Assembly (NCBI RefSeq): GCF_030813005.1 | Contig: NZ_JAUSTU010000001.1 | Coordinates: 62,001-126,000, forward strand | Length of the DNA stretch: 64,000 nucleotides | Direction of reading: 5' to 3' | From: Robertmurraya andreesenii | GTDB lineage: Bacteria > Bacillota > Bacilli > Bacillales > Cytobacillaceae | Part shown: one piece after another, positions 59,311 to 64,000 of the stretch | Numbering within the stretch: position 1 is the stretch's first letter | Layout of the letters: every line of letters starts with the position of its first letter | Translations under genes and position numbers: made by a program | The notes under the pieces: generated by a model | What the model saw: the letters and a program-made list of their open reading frames with translations, nothing else | Told to the model about the DNA's origin: nothing | Databases searched by the model: none

Positions 59311-59922
59311 ATGATGGAAGCAATCATTCACGGATTTATTTTAGCGTTTGGTTTAATACTTCCCTTAGGGGTGCAAAATGTCTTCGTCTTTAATCAAGGG
59401 GCGATGCAGCCGAAGCTTTCTCGCGCTATTCCTGTCGTTTTGACTGCTTCGCTTTGTGACACACTATTAATCTCTTTAGCGGTGCTAGGAGTTTCCGTTG
59501 TTGTCCTTAGCTCCTATTGGATAAAAACGCTATTATTTATCGCAGGAATTCTTTTTCTTATTTACATGGGTGTGGTCGTTTGGAGAAGCAAACCAGCGCA
59601 GGTCGATGATGAACAAACTTCGTTTTCACCGAAAAAACAAATTCTTTTCGCAATGAGCGTGTCGCTCCTTAATCCGCATGCGATTCTTGATACAGTTGGC
59701 GTCATTGGAACAAGCTCCATCAAATATATCGGTACAGAAAAGATAGCCTTTGCCCTCGCCTGTATTACCACCTCTTGGCTTTGGTTTGTGGGCCTCGCAC
59801 TAGCTGGAAGATTGGTAGGGAATCTTAATCAATCGGGTAGCTTCCTAAACCTATTAAATAAAGTGTCAGCCATTATCATGTGGGGAACGGCTATTTATAT
59901 TGGTATGTCATTATTTTCGTAA
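59311..59922 (+). CDS. LysE/ArgO-family amino-acid exporter
   Basis: A 203-residue membrane protein with six helices and the LysE motif LILPLGVQNVFVFNQGA. The family exports lysine, arginine or other amino acids. It follows the second Uma2 gene by 17 bases and may be co-transcribed. ATG 59311 or 59314 both fit the GAGGAAC SD. Confidence 0.85.
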   Translation: MMEAIIHGFILAFGLILPLGVQNVFVFNQGAMQPKLSRAIPVVLTASLCDTLLISLAVLGVSVVVLSSYWIKTLLFIAGILFLIYMGVVVWRSKPAQVDDEQTSFSPKKQILFAMSVSLLNPHAILDTVGVIGTSSIKYIGTEKIAFALACITTSWLWFVGLALAGRLVGNLNQSGSFLNLLNKVSAIIMWGTAIYIGMSLFS

Positions 59923-59962
59923 AGGATACTTCAGTCGACCTATGGTCTGAGGCATCCTTTTT
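59921..59962 (+). terminator. Terminator after the LysE-like gene
   Basis: AAAGGAT (59921-59927) pairs with ATCCTTT (59954-59960) around an inner GACC/GGTC stem, followed by TT. Confidence 0.65.
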
Positions 59963-59975
59963 CATTGAGAAAAAC

Positions 59976-60058
59976 AATTGTCAGTTGGTATGCCTGAACG
60001 AGTCTTTGCTCCTGCCTTTTGGAGCAACAACGAAGAGAAGGTGTGCCAACTGACGATT
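59976..60058. ncRNA. Long structured intergenic element upstream of addB
   Basis: A stem of 20 pairs, including G-T pairs, joins 59976-59995 (core GTCAGTTGGTATGCCT) to 60039-60058 (core AGGTGTGCCAACTGAC). Inside is a perfect hairpin TTGCTCC (60006-60012)/GGAGCAA (60021-60027). It lies after the LysE terminator in the 324-base gap before addB. No RNA family was recognised. It could be a small RNA, an addB leader structure or a MITE-like repeat. Confidence 0.5.
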
Positions 60059-60246
60059 CTTATACCATGTTGGGAGTATCGCTCATTTCTATGCTATTTT
60101 TACTAGAAAGGTCCTACATTGGTAGGAAAGGACAAACCCATACCAAACATGAAAAAAGTGTTAAATTCGTTGTATGAAAAATTGCCCTTCTCATATGGTA
60201 AACTGTTAAAGGAAGAAATATAGCTCTCCAAATGAGGAGGTTCGAT

Positions 60247-63200
60247 ATGTCTATTAGACTATTGATTGGCAGATCCGGTACGGGAAAGACAACCTTCTGC
60301 ATGAAAGAAATCGTGAAAAAAATGCAGCAGGCTCCAGAGGGAGACCCAATCATTTATTTAGTTCCTGATCAAATGACATTTTTGTCTGAATATAAATTGA
60401 TTCAAACTCCAAATTTAGGTGGAATGATCCGCACGCAAGTATTTAGCTTTTCGCGCCTTGCCTGGAGAGTTTTGCAGGAAACAGGCGGGATTAGCCGTTA
60501 CCATGTCAACAATGTCGGGATTAGCATGCTGATCCGAAAGATTTTGGAAGATAAGAAGGATGAACTGCGTTTATTTGAGCGGGCTGCGGAGAAGAATGGC
60601 TTTGTCCAGCAAATGGAGACAATTTTGACAGAGTTCAAGCGTTACCTCGTTCGCCCCGAGGAATTAATAGAAAAGCAGAATGTCCTGGATGGCTCCACAC
60701 AGGATAAAATTCTCCAGGACAAGCTTCATGATTTAGAGATCATTTATCAGGCGTTTGAGGATGCCCTTTTTGACAAATATATCGATTCTGAGGATTACTT
60801 ACGATTACTTGGGGAGCAAATTGCAGGTTCGTCTTACTTAAAAGCTGCGACCATATATGTAGATGGGTTTCATAGCTTCACTCCCCAGGAATATCAAATT
60901 TTGGCGCAGCTCATGAAGCATGCGAAACAGGTAACGATTGCCCTTACGTTAGATCAGCCTTTTTATGAGGAAGGACCGGATGAACTCCATCTCTTTCGAA
61001 TGACAGGGGAAACATGTCAGACTATTTACGAGATGGCAAAAGTGGAAGGCTTGGACGTGGAGGAGTTACATTTTCACGAGCAATTGCGGCTTGCCCATGA
61101 CTCACTCCAGCATTTAGAGGGAAATTTGGACAAGCGTCCAGCCGTTTCTTATAAGGGAGTACCACTTATTCAAATAGCTCAGGCAGCCAATCGCCGTACG
61201 GAAGTGGAAGGTGTGGCCCGCAAAATTCGTAAGCTCGTCCAGGAAGAAGGATATCGCTATCACGATATCGCTCTCCTCGTGCGAAACGGACAGGAATACA
61301 CCGACTTAATTGAAAATATTTTTAAGGACTATGAGGTGCCTGTCTTCATTGACCAAAAAAGAACGATGCTCAATCATCCATTAATAGAGCTGGTGCGTTC
61401 AAGTCTTGAGGTGATTACAGGGTTTTGGAGGTATGAACCAGTTTTTCGCGCGGTCAAAACCGAGCTCTTATTTCCAGTGAAGCAAAACCCGCAAAAGCTC
61501 CGGGCCAAGATGGACCAATTAGAGAACTATGTGCTTGAACATGGCATTCAAGGAGCAAAATGGACGAAAAAGGAACGCTGGAAATATCGTAGGTTTAGAG
61601 GGCTAGAGCTGGAGAATATGGTGCAAACCGATGCTGAGAAAGAGCGAGAAGATGAATTAAATGATTTGAAAAATATGATCACCACACCGATCATGAAGCT
61701 CGCCAGGCGGCTTAAGAAGGCCGAGATAGGAAGAGAGCTTGCTGAGGCCCTTTATTTATATCTGGAGGAGCTCGAAATTCCAACGAAGCTAGAAGTATGG
61801 AAATTGGAAGAGGAGGAGAAAGGAAATCTCATTGCCGCGAGAGAGCATGATCAAGCGTGGAATGGGATCATTGATCTACTTGATCAATTTGTTGAAATGC
61901 TCGGGAATGAGCAAATATCGACCAAGAAATTTGTGAGCATCCTCGATTCAGGGCTTGAGTCCTTACGCTTTGCTCTCGTACCACCTGCTATCGATCAAGT
62001 TTTGGTAGCTGATTTGGAGAAATCACGTCTTTCCGATGTGAGAATTGCCTTTGTCATCGGCTTGAACGAAGGGGTTCTTCCAGCCAAAATGTCCGAGGAG
62101 GGTCTTCTTGCTGATGAAGACAGAGAGCGGCTTCTCACAAGGGGGTTAACCATTGCTCCAAGCAGTCGCAGGAGATTGCTAGATGAAGAGTTTCTCGCCT
62201 ACAGTGCCTTTACGACTGCCTCTGATCGGCTTTTTATTAGCTATCCGCTGGCAAATGATGAAGGAAAGGCACTTATGCCATCCTCTTATATTCATAGATT
62301 AGAAGAGATGTTCCCAGACATTCAGGTGCAACACTATGGCACAAAGGTTTCAGAGCTTCCCGAACAGGAACAATTGGATTATATCTCCCACGAACAGACG
62401 GCACTCTCCTTTTTAACAACGCAATTACAGCAGAAAAAAAGGAATTATCCGATCTATGAAATGTGGTGGGATGTGTACAACTATTATGTTACTCATCCAA
62501 TCCTAAGTAAAACAGCTAAAATGGTGTTTCGGAGCTTGGACTTCAAGAATGAAACTAGGCCGTTGACCGAGGAGACAAGCAAGGAGCTATACACCGATGT
62601 GATTCAGGGAAGTGTCTCCAGAATGGAGCTGTTTTCTGCTTGTCCATTTTCGCATTTTGCAAGGCATGGCTTGAAGCTGAAGGAGCGTCAAATCTTTCGT
62701 TTAGAGGCACCAGATATCGGCGAACTGTTTCACGGAGCCTTGAAATATATTGTTGAAACGGTGATGGTTGGTGAACGTTCGTGGGATCATATGACAAAGG
62801 AAGAAATAGAACGACTTGCTAGGGAAGCAGTTGAACTATTGGCACCGAAGCTTGCGTCAGAAATCCTATTAAGTTCCAATCGCCATCATTATATAAAAAG
62901 AAAGCTTGAGCAAATTATTAAAAGGGCTTCGCTTATTTTACAGGAGCATGCAAAGGCAAGCGGCTTTGCTCCCATCGGGTTAGAGCTTGGTTTTGGTCCA
63001 AAGCAAGAGCTGCCGCCGATGAAGTTCTCTCTCCATAATGGGACAAAGATGGAGCTCGTCGGCCGCATTGATCGTGTTGATAAAGCTGAGGATGAGAATG
63101 GCGTCTATTTAAGAGTCATTGATTATAAATCTAGCACCAAGGATGTCAATATCAATGAAGTCTACTATGGTCTTGCCCTACAGATGCTGACGTACTTGGA

Positions 63201-63747
63201 TATTATCTTGTTAAATTCAGAGAAGCTGATCGGTAGTGGCGCGAACCCAGCGGGGGTTCTCTATTTTCATGTTCATAACCCAATGGTGAACACGACGAAA
63301 ATGCTTTCACTAGAAGAGCTTGAAGAGGAGCTAATGAAGAAATTCAAGATGAATGGACTCCTCCTTGGAGAGGAAAATGTCATTCGCATGATGGATCAAA
63401 CATTAGATACAGGCGACTCACAAATCATTGCTGCCGGTATCAAGAAGGACGGCAATCTCACAAAGCGTTCTAAAGTGGCTAGCAGAGAGGAATTTGATGT
63501 TTTACGCCGATATGTACGGAATCATTATGTGAAGACCGGCAATGCGATAACGGACGGAAATGTGGAGATTTCCCCTTATAAAATGAAGGACCGGACTCCA
63601 TGTACCTTCTGTTCCTTCAAGGCCGTTTGTCAGTTTGATGAGTCAATGGAGGCTAATGAATATCGCAGTCTGAAGTCTCATCCAAAGGAAGAAATTCTAC
63701 AAATCATGAGGGAGGAGGCCGATGATGAAGATTCCAACAAAGCCTAA
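60247..63747 (+). CDS. addB: ATP-dependent helicase/nuclease subunit B (AddB)
   Basis: A 1166-residue subunit of the AddAB helicase-nuclease that processes double-strand breaks and recognises Chi; the same length as B. subtilis AddB. P-loop GRSGTGKTT near the N-terminus. The nuclease domain carries the 4Fe-4S cluster ligands Cys799, Cys1119, Cys1122 and Cys1128, and the GRIDRVD...VIDYKSS nuclease motif. ATG 60247 follows GAGGAGG by 6 bases; the longer frame from 60232 includes the SD. It overlaps addA by 26 bases. Confidence 0.95.
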   Translation: MSIRLLIGRSGTGKTTFCMKEIVKKMQQAPEGDPIIYLVPDQMTFLSEYKLIQTPNLGGMIRTQVFSFSRLAWRVLQETGGISRYHVNNVGISMLIRKILEDKKDELRLFERAAEKNGFVQQMETILTEFKRYLVRPEELIEKQNVLDGSTQDKILQDKLHDLEIIYQAFEDALFDKYIDSEDYLRLLGEQIAGSSYLKAATIYVDGFHSFTPQEYQILAQLMKHAKQVTIALTLDQPFYEEGPDELHLFRMTGETCQTIYEMAKVEGLDVEELHFHEQLRLAHDSLQHLEGNLDKRPAVSYKGVPLIQIAQAANRRTEVEGVARKIRKLVQEEGYRYHDIALLVRNGQEYTDLIENIFKDYEVPVFIDQKRTMLNHPLIELVRSSLEVITGFWRYEPVFRAVKTELLFPVKQNPQKLRAKMDQLENYVLEHGIQGAKWTKKERWKYRRFRGLELENMVQTDAEKEREDELNDLKNMITTPIMKLARRLKKAEIGRELAEALYLYLEELEIPTKLEVWKLEEEEKGNLIAAREHDQAWNGIIDLLDQFVEMLGNEQISTKKFVSILDSGLESLRFALVPPAIDQVLVADLEKSRLSDVRIAFVIGLNEGVLPAKMSEEGLLADEDRERLLTRGLTIAPSSRRRLLDEEFLAYSAFTTASDRLFISYPLANDEGKALMPSSYIHRLEEMFPDIQVQHYGTKVSELPEQEQLDYISHEQTALSFLTTQLQQKKRNYPIYEMWWDVYNYYVTHPILSKTAKMVFRSLDFKNETRPLTEETSKELYTDVIQGSVSRMELFSACPFSHFARHGLKLKERQIFRLEAPDIGELFHGALKYIVETVMVGERSWDHMTKEEIERLAREAVELLAPKLASEILLSSNRHHYIKRKLEQIIKRASLILQEHAKASGFAPIGLELGFGPKQELPPMKFSLHNGTKMELVGRIDRVDKAEDENGVYLRVIDYKSSTKDVNINEVYYGLALQMLTYLDIILLNSEKLIGSGANPAGVLYFHVHNPMVNTTKMLSLEELEEELMKKFKMNGLLLGEENVIRMMDQTLDTGDSQIIAAGIKKDGNLTKRSKVASREEFDVLRRYVRNHYVKTGNAITDGNVEISPYKMKDRTPCTFCSFKAVCQFDESMEANEYRSLKSHPKEEILQIMREEADDEDSNKA

Positions 63748-64000
63748 AAACGTCACATGGACAGATGATCAATGGAAGGCAATCTGGGCAAGCGGTCAGG
63801 ATATTCTTGTCGCAGCCGCTGCTGGTTCAGGAAAGACAGCTGTGCTCGTGGAAAGAATCATTCAAAAAATTATCTCGACCGAAGATCCGATTGATGTCGA
63901 TGAACTATTGGTGGTGACCTTTACGAATGCGTCAGCAGCAGAAATGAGACATCGTATTGGTGAGGCGTTAGAAAAAGCAATTAATGAAAACCCAACCTCG
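63722..64000 (+). CDS. addA: ATP-dependent helicase/nuclease subunit A (AddA), 5' part
   Basis: The first 93 codons of AddA, cut by the window edge. TWTDDQWKAIWASGQDILV is followed by the UvrD-type Walker A AAAGSGKTAVLVERII and the helicase motif LLVVTFTNASAAEMRHRIG, closely matching B. subtilis AddA. It starts at ATG 63722 or 63725, both after AGGAGG, inside the 3' end of addB. Confidence 0.95.
   Translation, partial: MMKIPTKPKNVTWTDDQWKAIWASGQDILVAAAAGSGKTAVLVERIIQKIISTEDPIDVDELLVVTFTNASAAEMRHRIGEALEKAINENPTS

Overview
The window looks like a chromosome segment of a low-GC Bacillaceae bacterium (Mesobacillus/Neobacillus/Cytobacillus-like; genus inferred, not proven). Gene content and order follow the Bacillus subtilis block hemEHY-yhgD-yhgE / yhfH-yhfI-lplJ-lcfB / yhfN / yhzC-comK / yhjD-yhjE-sipV / addB-addA, with several accessory insertions. 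Shine-Dalgarno (SD) sites are strong (AAGGAGG type), TTG and GTG starts are common, and many genes start a few codons inside the longest open frame because the frame runs back through the SD. No tRNA, rRNA or CRISPR array was recognised.

Layout. 1-4.8 kb: a molybdenum-enzyme respiratory operon (end of an NrfD-like membrane subunit, a Tat-exported TtrA/SrdA-type catalytic subunit, a TorD-like chaperone, and a TsdA-like dihaem cytochrome c), pointing to tetrathionate/thiosulfate (or selenate) metabolism. 4.8-10.7 kb: a YhgE/Pip membrane protein and a heterodimeric ABC exporter (YfiB/YfiC type). 10.8-17.2 kb: hemE-hemH-hemY (coproporphyrin-dependent haem synthesis), then a TetR regulator and a second YhgE protein, with matching 23-bp palindromes before both. 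17.2-21.3 kb: yhfH, yhfI, lplJ, lcfB. 21.4-24.0 kb: a molybdate importer (modABC) led by a C_GCAxxG_C_C-type protein; it could feed the Mo enzyme at the left edge. 24.2-28.4 kb: a TrpXYZ-like ABC importer and AzlCD. 28.5-32.5 kb: yhfN, yhzC, a decayed IS200/IS605 element (frameshifted tnpA, tnpB lacking RuvC-I, omegaRNA-like right end), comK and yhjD. 32.8-37.1 kb: an S9 peptidase, an LCP protein, yhjE and sipV.

37.2-43.4 kb is an AT-rich accessory module: a TPR membrane protein, an ABC transporter, a secreted peptidoglycan-binding protein, a membrane-anchored gluzincin, a 48-residue PapR-like peptide gene not in ordinary ORF lists, dispersed repeats, and a PlcR-like HTH-TPR regulator. 43.5-45.3 kb encodes a dihydroorotate-dehydrogenase-like domain fused to a duplicated membrane domain. 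45.5-57.9 kb is a self-contained regulon: a MalT-like STAND-BTAD activator, a Liv-type ABC importer, and a KAS III-like enzyme, alpha/beta hydrolase, SDR and acyl-CoA ligase. Its two promoters carry the same tandem TGTAAC repeats, 11 bp apart, at the same distance from the -10. 58.1-64 kb: two Uma2 proteins, a LysE exporter, a long structured intergenic element, addB and the start of addA.

The most novel-looking items are the STAND-BTAD regulon with its inferred operator, the PlcR/PapR-like pair, a structured repeat with compensating stem changes (17.2 and 32.5 kb), and the deleted TnpB just upstream of comK.
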